Below, in pieces: positions 17,674 through 26,462 of a DNA stretch of 38,757 bases (within the stretch, counting starts at the first letter, position 1; each line of letters starts with the position of its first letter). The stretch covers positions 1-38,757 of the forward strand of contig JALEPO010000164.1 in NCBI GenBank assembly GCA_022768695.1, written 5' to 3'. Position numbers and translations under genes: made by a program. The DNA comes from Clostridia bacterium. GTDB lineage: Bacteria; Bacillota; Clostridia; UBA1381. A model generated the notes under the pieces. It ran no database searches. It saw only the letters and a program-made list of their open reading frames with translations, and was not told the origin of the DNA.

Positions 17674-18723
17674 TTAAATTCCACCGGTAATGCTTATGCC
17701 GGAGGTGCTGCTTTTATTTGAACTGTTAGATGAACCCGAGGCTCCGTTAGTGTCAAACGATCCCATGCCTGATGAACTGCTGTCGCTGCTGCCTGTGCCT
17801 GACATTCCTGAAGCGTCCAAATCAATCGGCGCGGAGTTGTTTGAACTTCCTGAGCCGCGTGAGCTTGAACTACCTGAACTGGAGCTTGAACTGCCTGAAC
17901 TTGAGCTTGAGGCTCCTGAACGTGAGCTTGAGCTGCCTGAACTTGAGCTTGAACTGCCTGAACTTGAACTGTCAGAGTCGTTCTCTGAACCGAACAAACT
18001 ATTTATAACATCCTCATCGGATAAATCATCTTCGTCAAGCTCTGCGTTATTCTTACTGTTGTTTTTACCGTTTGTTTTATTTGAGGCGGATGAGCCTGAA
18101 CCAATTGTAATAGATTCAATAACAATGGGTTTAACAGGTACATCATCCATACCTGCCGATGAAACTGAGCCCGTTCTTGAAGATGCAATTTCATCAACAA
18201 CGTCCATACCATCGGTTACTATACCAAAAGCTGCATATTGACCGTCAAGGTATGTCGCGTCCTGCTGAACGATGAAGAACTGACTTGAAGCACTGTCAAA
18301 CTGCTGCGCTCTTGCCATTGAAATCACACCACGCGTATGCGAAAGCGTATTTTCAAAGTTATTTGCAGCAAATTCGCCCTCTATGGTTGAAGCTTTTTGC
18401 TCTTTAAGATTTTCGTCATATCCGCCGCCCTGAATCATAAAATCCTCAATAACACGGTGGAAAATAGTTCCGTCATAGAAACCATCCTCCGCAAGCTCTA
18501 CAAAGTTATCAACCGTTTTTGGCGCAAGCTCCGGATAAAGCTCCAGCTCAATTTCATCGCCTGATTCCAAAGTTATTGTTGCCTCTATTGAATTTTCTGC
18601 CAGTATGGGGTCAATAGTGGGAATAGGGGTGGGTGTAGGCTGTGCCTTTTCATTTCCTCCCTTGCAGGATGTGAGCATCATGGCGATTGATAAAATAACT
18701 GTTAAAAAACTAAATTTTTTCAT
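17674..18723 (-). CDS. Cyclophilin lipoprotein with long serine-rich tail
   Basis: 349 residues. The N-terminal signal peptide ends in a lipobox LTSC (Cys20), predicting attachment to the outer face of the membrane. A Thr/Pro spacer (PTPTPIPT) leads to a cyclophilin domain (about 45-205; FHRVIEDFMIQGGG, RGVISMARA, SSQFFIVQ, AAFGIVTDGMDVVD). A low-complexity tail (about 210-349) follows, acidic at first and then Ser/Gly-rich. The tail is unusual for the family; part of it is encoded by a 21-bp tandem repeat. It is likely a surface foldase. It starts two bases after the gyrA stop, so the genes are co-transcribed. A plus-strand frame through the tail is treated as a shadow. Confidence 0.92.
   Translation of the reverse strand: MKKFSFLTVILSIAMMLTSCKGGNEKAQPTPTPIPTIDPILAENSIEATITLESGDEIELELYPELAPKTVDNFVELAEDGFYDGTIFHRVIEDFMIQGGGYDENLKEQKASTIEGEFAANNFENTLSHTRGVISMARAQQFDSASSQFFIVQQDATYLDGQYAAFGIVTDGMDVVDEIASSRTGSVSSAGMDDVPVKPIVIESITIGSGSSASNKTNGKNNSKNNAELDEDDLSDEDVINSLFGSENDSDSSSSGSSSSSSGSSSSRSGASSSSSGSSSSSSGSSSSRGSGSSNNSAPIDLDASGMSGTGSSDSSSSGMGSFDTNGASGSSNSSNKSSTSGISITGGI
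17861..17965 (-). repeat. 21-bp tandem repeat, five units, encoding serine-rich heptapeptides
   Basis: Five successive 21-bp units on the plus strand all begin GAGCTTGA and contain CCTGAAC. They start at 17861, 17882, 17903, 17924 and 17945; units 2 and 5 are identical and unit 3 is the most divergent. On the coding (minus) strand each gives seven Ser/Gly-type codons. The repeat lies wholly inside the cyclophilin lipoprotein gene and could change in unit number without frameshift. Confidence 0.9.
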
Positions 18724-18725
18724 TA

Positions 18726-21236
18726 TTACTCATTATCTCCTTCAATTTCTTCTGTTTGAATATCTTCGGAAATGTCGTCATCTTCATGCTCTGTAAGAGC
18801 AACGCTGACAACTTTCACGTCATCATCAAGACGCATCAAGCGCACACCCTGAGTATTTCTGCTGTATGTGCTGATTTCGTCAATATGCATACGAATTACA
18901 ACACCTTCCGAAGTAATCATCATAATATCCTGATCGTCTGTTACTGTTTTCATGCCGGCAATTTTACCGGTCTTATCGGTAACCTTGTATGTGAGAATAC
19001 CAAGACCGCCTCTGTTTTGACCGCGGTACTCATCCAACTCTGTTTTCTTGCCGTAGCCGTTTTCTGTAATAACGAGCAGTTTAGAATCGGGAGCAGTTGT
19101 GCTTGCGCCTACAACATAGTCTGAATCCTTTAGTCTGATACCCATTACGCCGCGGGTTGTACGACCTGTTGCGCGCACATCTGTTTCTTTAAAGCGGATA
19201 GCAAGACCGTTGTGCGTAACAAGAATAAGATTTTGAGTATTATCCGTCAGCTCTACATGGATAAGCTCATCGCCGTCTGCAAGCTCAATGGCTCTTAAAC
19301 CGCCGTTTCTGATACGGGAGTAATCCATAAGATCTGTTTTCTTAACAATACCGTTTTTGGTTACAAAGGTCATATATTTGCCTGATTCAAATTCCTTTAC
19401 AGGTACAATTGCGGTTATTTTTTCGTCAGCCTCAAGCGGAAGCATATTTACTATAGCCGTGCCCTTTGCTTGTCTGCCGGATTCGGGAATCTGATATCCT
19501 TTTAGCTTATAGACAATACCGCGCGTAGTAAAGAACAGGATATTATTATGAGTAGATGTAGTAAACATATGCTTAACAACGTCCTCTTCGCGCGTTGTAA
19601 GACCGGAAATTCCGCGGCCGCCGCGATGCTGTGAACGGTAAGTATCAACCGGCATACGTTTTGTATAGCCGTTGTGAGTCATTGTTATTATAACATCTTC
19701 TTCATCAATCAAATCCTCCATGTCAATCTCGTCGAACGACATAGTAATTTCAGTTCTTCTGCTGTCGCCGTATTTATTTTTCAGTTCAGTAAGATCTTCT
19801 TTAACTATTTCCAATACACGCGACTCGTTGGCAAGAATATCTTCATATTCGGCTATCTTTGCGATAACCTCCTGATATTCGTTTTCTATTTTGTCGCGTT
19901 CCATGCCGGATAAGCGGCCTAACTGCATTTTAACTATTGCGTCAGCCTGAATATCATCAAGACCGAAGCGTTCGCATAGCTTTTCCTTTGCGTCGGGAAT
20001 ACCGCTTGATGCGCGGATTATGTGGACAACCTCGTCAACATTGTCAATAACGAGCTTGTAGCCTTCAAGAATATGAGCGCGTTCCTGAGCTTTTTTTAAG
20101 TCAAATACAGTTCTGCGGCGGATTACATCCTCCTGATGAGCGATATAATAATTAATCATTTCACGCAGATTCAGTATTTTTGGTTCCTTATCAACAAGAG
20201 CCAGAAGAATTATTCCAAAGGTATCCTGCATTTGTGTAAACTTATACAAATTATTCAGAACGACATTCGGATTTGCGTCACGCTTTAATTCGATTATCAA
20301 ATGAATATTTTCATCGGACTCATCGCGGGTTGAGGATATTCCGTCAATCTTACCGTCACGGACAAGCTCGTTAATGTGCTTTTCAAGCTTTGCCTTATTT
20401 ACCTGATAAGGAAGCTCGGAAACAACAATTCGCATTTTTCCGCTGTCAGTTTCCTCAATTTCAGCCTTGGCGCGGAGAGTTATTCTGCCGCGGCCTGTGG
20501 TATAAGCGTGGCGTATTCCACTCTTACCCATTATAACTCCGCCGGTAGGAAAATCAGGACCTTGTATATGAGTCATCAGCTCCTCAATGGTAATCATAGG
20601 ATCATCAATGACTGCAATAATTCCGTCAATAACCTCGCACAGATTATGCGGCGGTATATTTGTTGCCATACCTACAGCGATACCCGCTGAACCGTTTACC
20701 AGCAGATTTGGGAAACGGGAAGGCAATACGTCCGGCTCACGAAGCTTGTCATCGTAGTTTGGAACAAAATCGACGGCTTCTTTTTCGATATCTGTAAGCA
20801 TATGTGCCGAAATTTTTGACATTTTTGCTTCTGTATAACGATATGCGGCGGCAGGGTCACCGTCTATGGAACCAAAGTTACCCTTACCCTGCACAAGAGG
20901 ATAACGAAGTGAAAAATCCTGCGCAAGACGAACCATTGCGTCATAAACAGATGAGTCACCATGCGGGTGATATTTACCGAGAACGTCACCGACTGTTGCC
21001 GCTGATTTTTTAAAGTCATTTTCATAAAGCAGATTAGCCTCGTACATATCGTACAGAATACGTCTGTGAACGGGCTTAAGACCATCACGAACATCCGGCA
21101 GCGCACGGCTGACGATGACACTCATGGCATAATCAATATATGATTTTTTCATTTCGCTGTTTAAGTCCACATTGACTATTTTTTGGTTTTCAATAACGGA
21201 CATATCCAGCTCTTTTTCCTTAGCTTTCTTAGCCAT
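18726..21236 (-). CDS. gyrA: DNA gyrase subunit A
   Basis: 836-residue breakage-reunion subunit of DNA gyrase. The N-terminal region has [18 protein letters not shown] and the quinolone region [17 protein letters not shown]. Ser95 and Asp99, equivalent to E. coli Ser83 and Asp87, are unmutated. The catalytic Tyr134 is in AAYRYTE. The C-terminal beta-pinwheel includes a GyrA-box-like QHRGGRG at about residue 535, which supports GyrA over ParC. The tail is acidic. GGAGGAAC precedes the ATG. gyrB is not next to it here; instead two cyclophilin genes follow in the same transcript. Confidence 0.97.
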   Translation of the reverse strand: MAKKAKEKELDMSVIENQKIVNVDLNSEMKKSYIDYAMSVIVSRALPDVRDGLKPVHRRILYDMYEANLLYENDFKKSAATVGDVLGKYHPHGDSSVYDAMVRLAQDFSLRYPLVQGKGNFGSIDGDPAAAYRYTEAKMSKISAHMLTDIEKEAVDFVPNYDDKLREPDVLPSRFPNLLVNGSAGIAVGMATNIPPHNLCEVIDGIIAVIDDPMITIEELMTHIQGPDFPTGGVIMGKSGIRHAYTTGRGRITLRAKAEIEETDSGKMRIVVSELPYQVNKAKLEKHINELVRDGKIDGISSTRDESDENIHLIIELKRDANPNVVLNNLYKFTQMQDTFGIILLALVDKEPKILNLREMINYYIAHQEDVIRRRTVFDLKKAQERAHILEGYKLVIDNVDEVVHIIRASSGIPDAKEKLCERFGLDDIQADAIVKMQLGRLSGMERDKIENEYQEVIAKIAEYEDILANESRVLEIVKEDLTELKNKYGDSRRTEITMSFDEIDMEDLIDEEDVIITMTHNGYTKRMPVDTYRSQHRGGRGISGLTTREEDVVKHMFTTSTHNNILFFTTRGIVYKLKGYQIPESGRQAKGTAIVNMLPLEADEKITAIVPVKEFESGKYMTFVTKNGIVKKTDLMDYSRIRNGGLRAIELADGDELIHVELTDNTQNLILVTHNGLAIRFKETDVRATGRTTRGVMGIRLKDSDYVVGASTTAPDSKLLVITENGYGKKTELDEYRGQNRGGLGILTYKVTDKTGKIAGMKTVTDDQDIMMITSEGVVIRMHIDEISTYSRNTQGVRLMRLDDDVKVVSVALTEHEDDDISEDIQTEEIEGDNE

Positions 21237-21350
21237 TTGTTCCTCCTATAACATAAATCCGCAGATAAAATTTTTTGATGCAGTAGTCATAAATAAATTA
21301 TATATCATGGGATTAAAATATTTACTTTACAAGTCTTTTTCATCTTATTT

Positions 21351-21379
21351 ATTTTACCATAAAACGGCTGAAAAATCAA
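21351..21379 (-). promoter_or_regulatory. Promoter of the gyrA operon
   Basis: Minus strand TTGATT and TAAAAT with a 17-base spacer, about 115 bp upstream of gyrA. It lies just after the end of the methyltransferase gene. Confidence 0.6.
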
Positions 21380-21394
21380 GTCTTTAAGCTAAAT

Positions 21395-22132
21395 TCAACG
21401 GCATACAAATACTATTCTTTCGCTGTCCGGACGCGGCGCGTCAAAGGTAAGCTCGTGATATGTATCGATTTTTGAAAAGCCTGCTTTTTTTAGCATATAC
21501 CGCAGTTCTGTTTCGCTGTAGGCTCTTTGAAGATGACGTTCTTCAAAACGCTTATACGATTTGCCCTGTCTGACAAAGAATGTAAGCATCATATCCGAAA
21601 GATTTTTTTCTTTTATGTATCTGTTCTGCCATGCGTAGAAAATATTTTTGTCGGAATGTACAAAGGTGTTGCCGCCTATGATATTTTCAAGCTTGTGTCT
21701 TGTGCTTATGTCAAATATGAAAAGAGCGTCAGGGTCCATAAAGCAGGTTTTCATACGCTTAAAGGCATATTCAAGAAGCTTGGGAGCAATAACATAATTG
21801 ATACCGTCAATCATGCATAAAAATGCTCCCATTGTTCCGTAGAGGTCGAGTCTTTCTATGCTTTGATTCAAGAACAGAATATCGGTTCCCTGAGCTTTTT
21901 CACGCGCGATATTAAGCATATCCTCGGAAATATCAACGCCGGTCATGTCGTAGCCGCGGCGCGCAAGAGGAATTGTAATATTACCCGTACCGCAGGCGAG
22001 GTCGCATACAAGCTTGGGATTTATATCATACATATCAAAAAGATTTTCTATATAATCCGCCCATTTTTCATAATTAATATCACTATGCATAAGCGAATCA
22101 TAAATATATGCAAAATCTGAGTAACTGTTCAT
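21395..22132 (-). CDS. Class I SAM-dependent methyltransferase
   Basis: 245 residues with a Rossmann-type methyltransferase core. Motif I VCDLACGTGNITIPLA lies near residues 42-57, the acidic loop GVDISEDMLNIAREKA near 66-81, and a DGINYV post-motif near 108. The C-terminal part has beta strands typical of the Methyltransf_25/31 group. The substrate is unknown; homologues are usually annotated only as methyltransferases. The start codon directly follows the yerC stop (TAA then ATG), so the two are an operon. An AAAGGA ribosome binding site lies within the end of yerC. Confidence 0.9.
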   Translation of the reverse strand: MNSYSDFAYIYDSLMHSDINYEKWADYIENLFDMYDINPKLVCDLACGTGNITIPLARRGYDMTGVDISEDMLNIAREKAQGTDILFLNQSIERLDLYGTMGAFLCMIDGINYVIAPKLLEYAFKRMKTCFMDPDALFIFDISTRHKLENIIGGNTFVHSDKNIFYAWQNRYIKEKNLSDMMLTFFVRQGKSYKRFEERHLQRAYSETELRYMLKKAGFSKIDTYHELTFDAPRPDSERIVFVCR

Positions 22133-22423
22133 TTATTTGTCCTTTCTCAAACGGTCAATTACTAAATTATAACCGTCTTTTCCGTAGTTAATACATCTGT
22201 TCACACGGCTTATGGTTGCTGTTGATGCGCCTGTTTTGGCGGCTATATCGGTATAGACCTTTTTGTCACGCAGCATAAGAGCAACCTCCATTCTTTGCGA
22301 CATAGATTTCAGCTCGGAAATAGTGCATAAATCCTCAAAAAAACTATAACATTCTTCAATTGTTTCAAGCTGCAGTACAGCGTTGAATAAATTGTCTAAG
22401 CTTTCGTTGTTTATATTTTTCAC
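22133..22423 (-). CDS. YerC/YecD-family TrpR-like DNA-binding protein
   Basis: About 96-residue helical protein of the TrpR superfamily. The region LETIEECYSFFEDLCTI, then LKSMSQRMEVALML, and the helix-turn-helix YTDIAAKTGASTATISRVNRCI are characteristic of the YerC/YecD group found in Firmicutes. The regulon is unknown. A GTG at 22432 lies within the GAGGTG ribosome binding site; GTG 22423, about 7 bases after it, is the better start. It is transcribed with the methyltransferase from a good promoter at 22446-22474. Confidence 0.92.
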   Translation of the reverse strand: MKNINNESLDNLFNAVLQLETIEECYSFFEDLCTISELKSMSQRMEVALMLRDKKVYTDIAAKTGASTATISRVNRCINYGKDGYNLVIDRLRKDK

Positions 22424-22445
22424 AATAATCACCTCGTATAAGTCT

Positions 22446-22474
22446 ATTATACCACTTTAACGTGTGAAAGTAAA
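22446..22474 (-). promoter_or_regulatory. Promoter of yerC-methyltransferase operon
   Basis: Minus strand TTTACT and TATAAT with a 17-base spacer. The spacer contains a short inverted repeat ACTTT-N8-AAAGT, which could be an operator (for instance for YerC itself), but the arms are only 5 bp. Confidence 0.8.
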
Positions 22475-22546
22475 CAAAAACAGAGAAAATTAATGAATTA
22501 AAATTAAAAATATACAAATATTAAGAAAAGGAAAGGTCGTGATATT

Positions 22547-23251
22547 ATGCTCATACTTGTAATAAGAACATTGATTTTATATGCGACTGTTGTAATATCG
22601 CTGAGAATCATGGGAAAAAGACAGCTTGGTGAGCTGCAACCATCGGAGCTTGTTGTGGCGATTATGATTTCCGACCTTGCGTCTGTGCCGATGCAGGCGA
22701 TAGATATTCCTATTTTATCGGGAATAATACCTGTTCTTACTCTGATAGTGGCGGAGGTTTTTATGTCGTATCTGAGTCTTAAAAGCAAAAGAATACGCAA
22801 GTTTTTTTCGGGAGAGCCGAGCATTGTGGTGTATAACGGACATATAAACGAGGAGGAGCTTGGCAGACTTCGCTTTAATATTAATGACTTGATTGAAGAG
22901 CTGAGATTAAATAACTGCCATGATATTTCAGATGTGGCTGTAGCGGTTATAGAAACAAGCGGCAAGCTTAGCGTTATACCAAAGGATAAGGCGCGAAGTG
23001 TAACGGTAGAGGATATGAAAATTGAAAATCCGCGTCATGAGGGACTTCCGTGTACTCTCGTATCAGACGGTTCAATAAACCGTGAAGAGCTTGAACGCAG
23101 CGGAAAAGAAAGGGAATGGCTTGATAAAGAGCTGAAAAAGCGTGGAATAAAAAATGTTAAGGAAGTATTTATAGCCTCACTTGATGCGGAGGACGAGCTG
23201 TATATTCAGAAAAAAGGAGAAAAGGGAGTTTTCGGAAAAAGCGGAGGATAG
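22547..23251 (+). CDS. DUF421 (YetF/YrbG-like) membrane protein
   Basis: 234 residues. Two or three N-terminal transmembrane segments (about 1-85) contain the family hallmark SLRIMGKRQLGELQPSELVVAIMISDLASVPM (in parts). They are followed by a soluble DUF421 domain with GEPSIVVYNGHIN, LRFNINDLIEELR, ISDVAVAVIETSGKLSVIPK and the repeated C-terminal half. Members are common in spore-forming Firmicutes, and biochemical function is not well defined. AAGGAAAGG precedes the ATG by about 10 bases. It lies 2 bp upstream of a DUF4363 gene, a frequent partner. Confidence 0.93.
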   Translation: MLILVIRTLILYATVVISLRIMGKRQLGELQPSELVVAIMISDLASVPMQAIDIPILSGIIPVLTLIVAEVFMSYLSLKSKRIRKFFSGEPSIVVYNGHINEEELGRLRFNINDLIEELRLNNCHDISDVAVAVIETSGKLSVIPKDKARSVTVEDMKIENPRHEGLPCTLVSDGSINREELERSGKEREWLDKELKKRGIKNVKEVFIASLDAEDELYIQKKGEKGVFGKSGG

Positions 23252-23253
23252 AT

Positions 23254-23634
23254 ATGCGAAGTGTTGTAATTTCGGCTGTGCTTGCAGTTGTAATTATTGC
23301 CGGCAGCCTGATGTACACAAATAATCTGGAAAAGGTATCAAGAGAGCTTTCTCACATTAATGAGCAGGTTGCGGAATGTTTGGAGAAAGATGACTATACA
23401 GGCGCGGAAGTGGGTGTCGAGCGTTTGTCGGCATATCTTGACCGTAAACGAGCTATGCTTGACGCTATCGGCAATCATGAGGAGATGGATAAGATTGAGA
23501 TGAATATTTCTGAATTGGCTGAGTATACAAGAGGAAAACAAAAGGCAGATGCCCTGTCAAGAAATCATGTTCTTGATTTCCTGTTTGAGCATCTGCCGCT
23601 GAATTACAAATTAAAATTTGAAAATATCCTATAG
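23254..23634 (+). CDS. DUF4363-family protein
   Basis: 126 residues: an N-terminal transmembrane anchor (about 3-20) followed by a helical extracytoplasmic domain with many Glu/Lys and the motifs LSAYLDRKRAMLDAI and HEEMDKIEMNISEL, as seen in DUF4363. It starts 2 bp after the DUF421 gene, using AGCGGAGG as ribosome binding site. The DUF421-DUF4363 pair is conserved in Clostridia, suggesting a joint membrane function. It ends 1 bp from the stop codon of the convergent dehydrogenase gene, with no visible terminator between. Confidence 0.88.
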   Translation: MRSVVISAVLAVVIIAGSLMYTNNLEKVSRELSHINEQVAECLEKDDYTGAEVGVERLSAYLDRKRAMLDAIGNHEEMDKIEMNISELAEYTRGKQKADALSRNHVLDFLFEHLPLNYKLKFENIL

Positions 23635-23635
23635 A

Positions 23636-24778
23636 CTATTCATATAAATGCTCTAAGATAAGGCATATCTCCGCCTTTGTCGGCACACGCGGATTTGTGG
23701 CTGTACAAGCGTCGGCAAGAGCTTTTTCCGCCATTGAATCTATAGCATTAAAGTATTCTGTTTTATCAATACCGCACTGTGAAATTGAAATTGGAATATT
23801 CATTTCCTTAAGCATAAACTGAATCCAGCTTACAAGAGCGCGGATAGTAGTAATTTCATTAAAGTTATTTACGCCGAGAAGCTTTGCAACGTTGACGTAT
23901 TTTTCAACACATTTCGGATATTCCTTCTGACTCTTTGAATGCTTGTTAATGCCTGAATTAAATTCAATAACGTGCGGTAAAAGCATTGCGTTGGCTCTGC
24001 CGTGAGGAATGTGGAATTTTGCGCCGATTGCGTGAGCAATGCCGTGGTTAAGACCAAGCGACGCGCTGTTGAAGGCAAGTCCGGCAAGACATGACGCGAC
24101 GTGCATTTTTTTTCTTGCGTGAGTATCATTATTGTCAAGATATGAGCGAAGCAGAAAAGTTCCGCATATTTCGATTGATTTTTCGGCAAGCGCGGCTGAA
24201 AATTCGTTGTTGTTTATACTTACATATGCTTCGATCGCATGAGTCATAACGTCCATACCCGTGTCAGCGGTTACGTTTGCCGGAACACTTTTAACAAGGT
24301 CGGCATCAAGAATAGCCTCTGTAGGAAGCATGGAATCAGAAACAAGAGGATATTTAATATCCTTTGACGGATCGGAAACGACAGCGAAGCTTGTAACCTC
24401 CGAGCCTGTGCCTGAGGTTGTAGGAATGGCAATAAGAGCAACCTCTTTGTGTGATGCCCTTGTCGCAAATTCACGGATGGATTTTGCGCTGTCAATAGCG
24501 CTTCCGCCGCCGACGGCAATTACACAGTCAGGGTCATATTCAAGCATTGCCTTAACTCCCAGCATTATTTTTTCGATAGGAGGGTCGGGAACTACATCAG
24601 AAAACACCTCGAACTCCGTATAGCCGTCATTAAGACGATATGTAATCATTTGCAGCATTCCGCTTTTTGATACAAACGGATCAGTTATAATTAGCGCTTT
24701 TTTGTACGGAAGATCGGCAAGTCTGTCAAGTGAATTGTCGCCGAAATATATTTTTGTTCTTATATCAAAGCTTTTCAT
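23636..24778 (-). CDS. Iron-containing alcohol dehydrogenase
   Basis: 380-residue group III NAD(P)-dependent alcohol dehydrogenase. The N-terminal Rossmann-like part has the nucleotide motif AVGGGSAIDSAKSI near residues 92-105 and PTTSGTGSEVTSFAVV. The C-terminal helical part has metal ligands: Asp in TGMDVMTHAIEAY and His residues in LNHGIAHAIGAKFHIPHGRANA. Length and motifs are intact. It resembles 1-propanol/butanol dehydrogenase branches, but the substrate cannot be fixed. It is a single-gene transcript with its own promoter. Confidence 0.94.
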   Translation of the reverse strand: MKSFDIRTKIYFGDNSLDRLADLPYKKALIITDPFVSKSGMLQMITYRLNDGYTEFEVFSDVVPDPPIEKIMLGVKAMLEYDPDCVIAVGGGSAIDSAKSIREFATRASHKEVALIAIPTTSGTGSEVTSFAVVSDPSKDIKYPLVSDSMLPTEAILDADLVKSVPANVTADTGMDVMTHAIEAYVSINNNEFSAALAEKSIEICGTFLLRSYLDNNDTHARKKMHVASCLAGLAFNSASLGLNHGIAHAIGAKFHIPHGRANAMLLPHVIEFNSGINKHSKSQKEYPKCVEKYVNVAKLLGVNNFNEITTIRALVSWIQFMLKEMNIPISISQCGIDKTEYFNAIDSMAEKALADACTATNPRVPTKAEICLILEHLYE

Positions 24779-24812
24779 ACTAATTCTCCTGTAAAAATTT
24801 AATGTTATAGAT

Positions 24813-24841
24813 ATTGTACAACAATTCTGCGAAATTTACAA
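24813..24841 (-). promoter_or_regulatory. Promoter of the iron alcohol dehydrogenase
   Basis: Minus strand TTGTAA and TACAAT with 17 bases between, about 35 bp upstream of the ATG. Confidence 0.78.
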
Positions 24842-24884
24842 TAGTAAAAGTAAAAAAACTGCTAAAAAATTAATTAAATCAATA

Positions 24885-24913
24885 TTGCAATTTATATATA
24901 AATGTGGTAATAT
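24885..24913 (+). promoter_or_regulatory. Promoter of the secreted CuAO-N-like protein gene
   Basis: TTGCAA (24885-24890), 17-base spacer, TAATAT (24908-24913), giving a leader of about 145 nt. Confidence 0.6.
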
Positions 24914-24933
24914 ATAATTGCAAAGAAAGCGTA

Positions 24934-25014
24934 TCCGCACAGCTTGCGCGGAGGGCATTGAATGAAATAAATACAGTAGTTTTTATATATCCGTGTGTTT
25001 TCAGCTCACGGATA
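24934..25014 (+). promoter_or_regulatory. Leader with two hairpins before the secreted protein gene
   Basis: Hairpin 1: TCCGC/GCGGA (24934-24938, 24948-24952). Hairpin 2: TATCCGTG/CACGGATA (24988-24995, 25007-25014), followed by an A/T-rich stretch. The GCGGA and ATCCG segments could also pair across hairpins, so alternative folds are possible. No known riboswitch is recognised. Confidence 0.4.
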
Positions 25015-25064
25015 AAAATTTCTTTAAAATATGTAAAAATCATTATAAACAGGAGGTATTCAAA

Positions 25065-26291
25065 ATGAATGTTAAAAAGATAACAGCTTCAATTTTGGCT
25101 TCGGCTATGATGCTGTCAGCATCAGCTTTTGCAAAAGAAAATGTATATACATACAATAAATTTTTGGTTAATGTGGAAATTCCGCAAAGCGGTTTGTGCG
25201 ATACTGCCAAATCATATGTGGGACATGAGGATGAGGATATAATAAATTATTTTTCAGGAATTATTTCCGCGTTTACTAATGACATTGACGGTGACGGCGA
25301 TGCGGAGCTGTTTACTGTTGAAGATAATCTGATTAAGATTTACGGAGCTGCTGATGGTGGCAATGTAATATATCTTGCGGATGTAAAGAAAAATCTTGTT
25401 TGCGAGAGCGGCGAGAGTTATGCGAATATTTTTGTTAAGCCGTGCGGAATGGAGCGTTTTTTGTGCGTGGAATATTTTAATGATACAGGCGCGTCAAAAA
25501 GCTATTCTTTAAAAATTTATTCTATGAATAAAGAAACAAAATCTCTGTCTGTCAGAGCCAAAATAGAAAAAATGGTTGATGATGAATCTGTGACAGAGTC
25601 TGTTTCAGGCGTTTTTGAGGACAAAAACATTTCATATTCATACAGTGATATAAATGGAACAAAATACGTTATGAATGATAATAATTATAAGGACTGCATA
25701 GAGGCTGCAAGAGTTGTTCTTACCGGTTCGGGATTTGCAAATACAGATTTTATTGCTTCTGCAAACCGTTTGAATTTATATTCTTCTGAGGCGGATAATA
25801 ATTATCGTATAAACAAATATCTCAAGGATGTGGATGCGCAGACCTACATAAGAGCGACAGGAATAAGAAACGGCGGAGTTCCTGTGGTAGCGTTTGATGA
25901 TTACAGTATGCTTCCGCAGCTTAGCGTGCCTGTGACTGAAGTTACGGTCACAGTTGACGGTCAGGATGTTAAGTTTAAAGATCAGGATCCTGTTATAATC
26001 GAAGGCAGAACTCTTGTTCCGGTAAGAGGTGTGTTTGAAGCGTTGGGGGCCGAGGTTGAATGGATTGGCGAAACAAGACAGGTTTTGGTTAAGAGTCCGG
26101 ATACTGAGGTACAGCTTACGCTTGACTCAAACCAATATTTTGTAAACGGCGAGGCAAAATACCTTGATGTGCCGGCATCTCTTATAAATGACAGAACTAT
26201 GGTTCCTGTAAGAGCTATAAGTGAGTCACTCGGATGTAGTGTTGAATGGGATGGAAATACAAATACTGTTATAATAAATACTGCCGAATAA
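25065..26291 (+). CDS. Secreted protein with copper-amine-oxidase-N-like (stalk) domain
   Basis: 408 residues. A Sec signal peptide (about 1-23, ending SASAFA) is followed by a domain containing an acidic loop DIDGDGDAELF (residues 73-83) like FG-GAP/EF-hand calcium sites. The C-terminal about 110 residues are the Cu_amine_oxidN1 stalk domain common in clostridial surface proteins: GRTLVPVRGVFEALGAEVEW and the second half DRTMVPVRAISESLGCSVEW. It is not an amine oxidase. AGGAGG precedes ATG 25065; upstream in-frame starts lie inside leader hairpin 2. It is likely exported or wall-associated, and its ligand is unknown. Confidence 0.88.
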   Translation: MNVKKITASILASAMMLSASAFAKENVYTYNKFLVNVEIPQSGLCDTAKSYVGHEDEDIINYFSGIISAFTNDIDGDGDAELFTVEDNLIKIYGAADGGNVIYLADVKKNLVCESGESYANIFVKPCGMERFLCVEYFNDTGASKSYSLKIYSMNKETKSLSVRAKIEKMVDDESVTESVSGVFEDKNISYSYSDINGTKYVMNDNNYKDCIEAARVVLTGSGFANTDFIASANRLNLYSSEADNNYRINKYLKDVDAQTYIRATGIRNGGVPVVAFDDYSMLPQLSVPVTEVTVTVDGQDVKFKDQDPVIIEGRTLVPVRGVFEALGAEVEWIGETRQVLVKSPDTEVQLTLDSNQYFVNGEAKYLDVPASLINDRTMVPVRAISESLGCSVEWDGNTNTVIINTAE

Positions 26292-26327
26292 GGCGGACAA
26301 AACCGCAAAGGGTTTTGTCTACAGCCT
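26291..26327 (+). terminator. Hairpin at the end of the secreted protein gene
   Basis: AGGC-G-GACAAAACC / GGTTTTGTC-TACA-GCCT (stem arms 26296-26304 and 26311-26319, outer arms 26291-26294 and 26324-26327) begins on the stop codon. There is no T-run, so it is not a classic terminator, although it may protect or end the mRNA. A further GTTTTGTC lies at 26341-26348. Confidence 0.5.
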
Positions 26328-26401
26328 GAAAGAATTGTGAGTTTTGTCAAAAAACTGAAAAGATTGAAATTTGAAAATTTGTCAATGTGTACAATTTTTT
26401 C

Positions 26402-26448
26402 TTGACATAAAGTGTTTTAAGTGATATACTGATAATATACTTATATCA
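26402..26448 (+). promoter_or_regulatory. sigH promoter with overlapping inverted repeat
   Basis: TTGACA (26402-26407), 17-base spacer, TATACT (26425-26430). TGATATA (26422-26428) and TATATCA (26442-26448) form an inverted repeat over the -10 and start region, a possible repressor site. Confidence 0.75.
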
Positions 26449-26462
26449 GCAGAGGGAGATAT

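Noticed and set aside
17690-18241. Plus-strand frame of 183 codons rich in Leu/Glu/Pro opposite the cyclophilin lipoprotein tail
   Set aside because: It exists because the serine-rich tandem repeat is open on both strands; it lacks a ribosome binding site and family resemblance, while the minus-strand gene has a signal peptide, lipobox and cyclophilin domain.
18726-21236. Quinolone-resistance mutation in gyrA
   Set aside because: The key positions carry Ser95 and Asp99, the usual sensitive-type residues.
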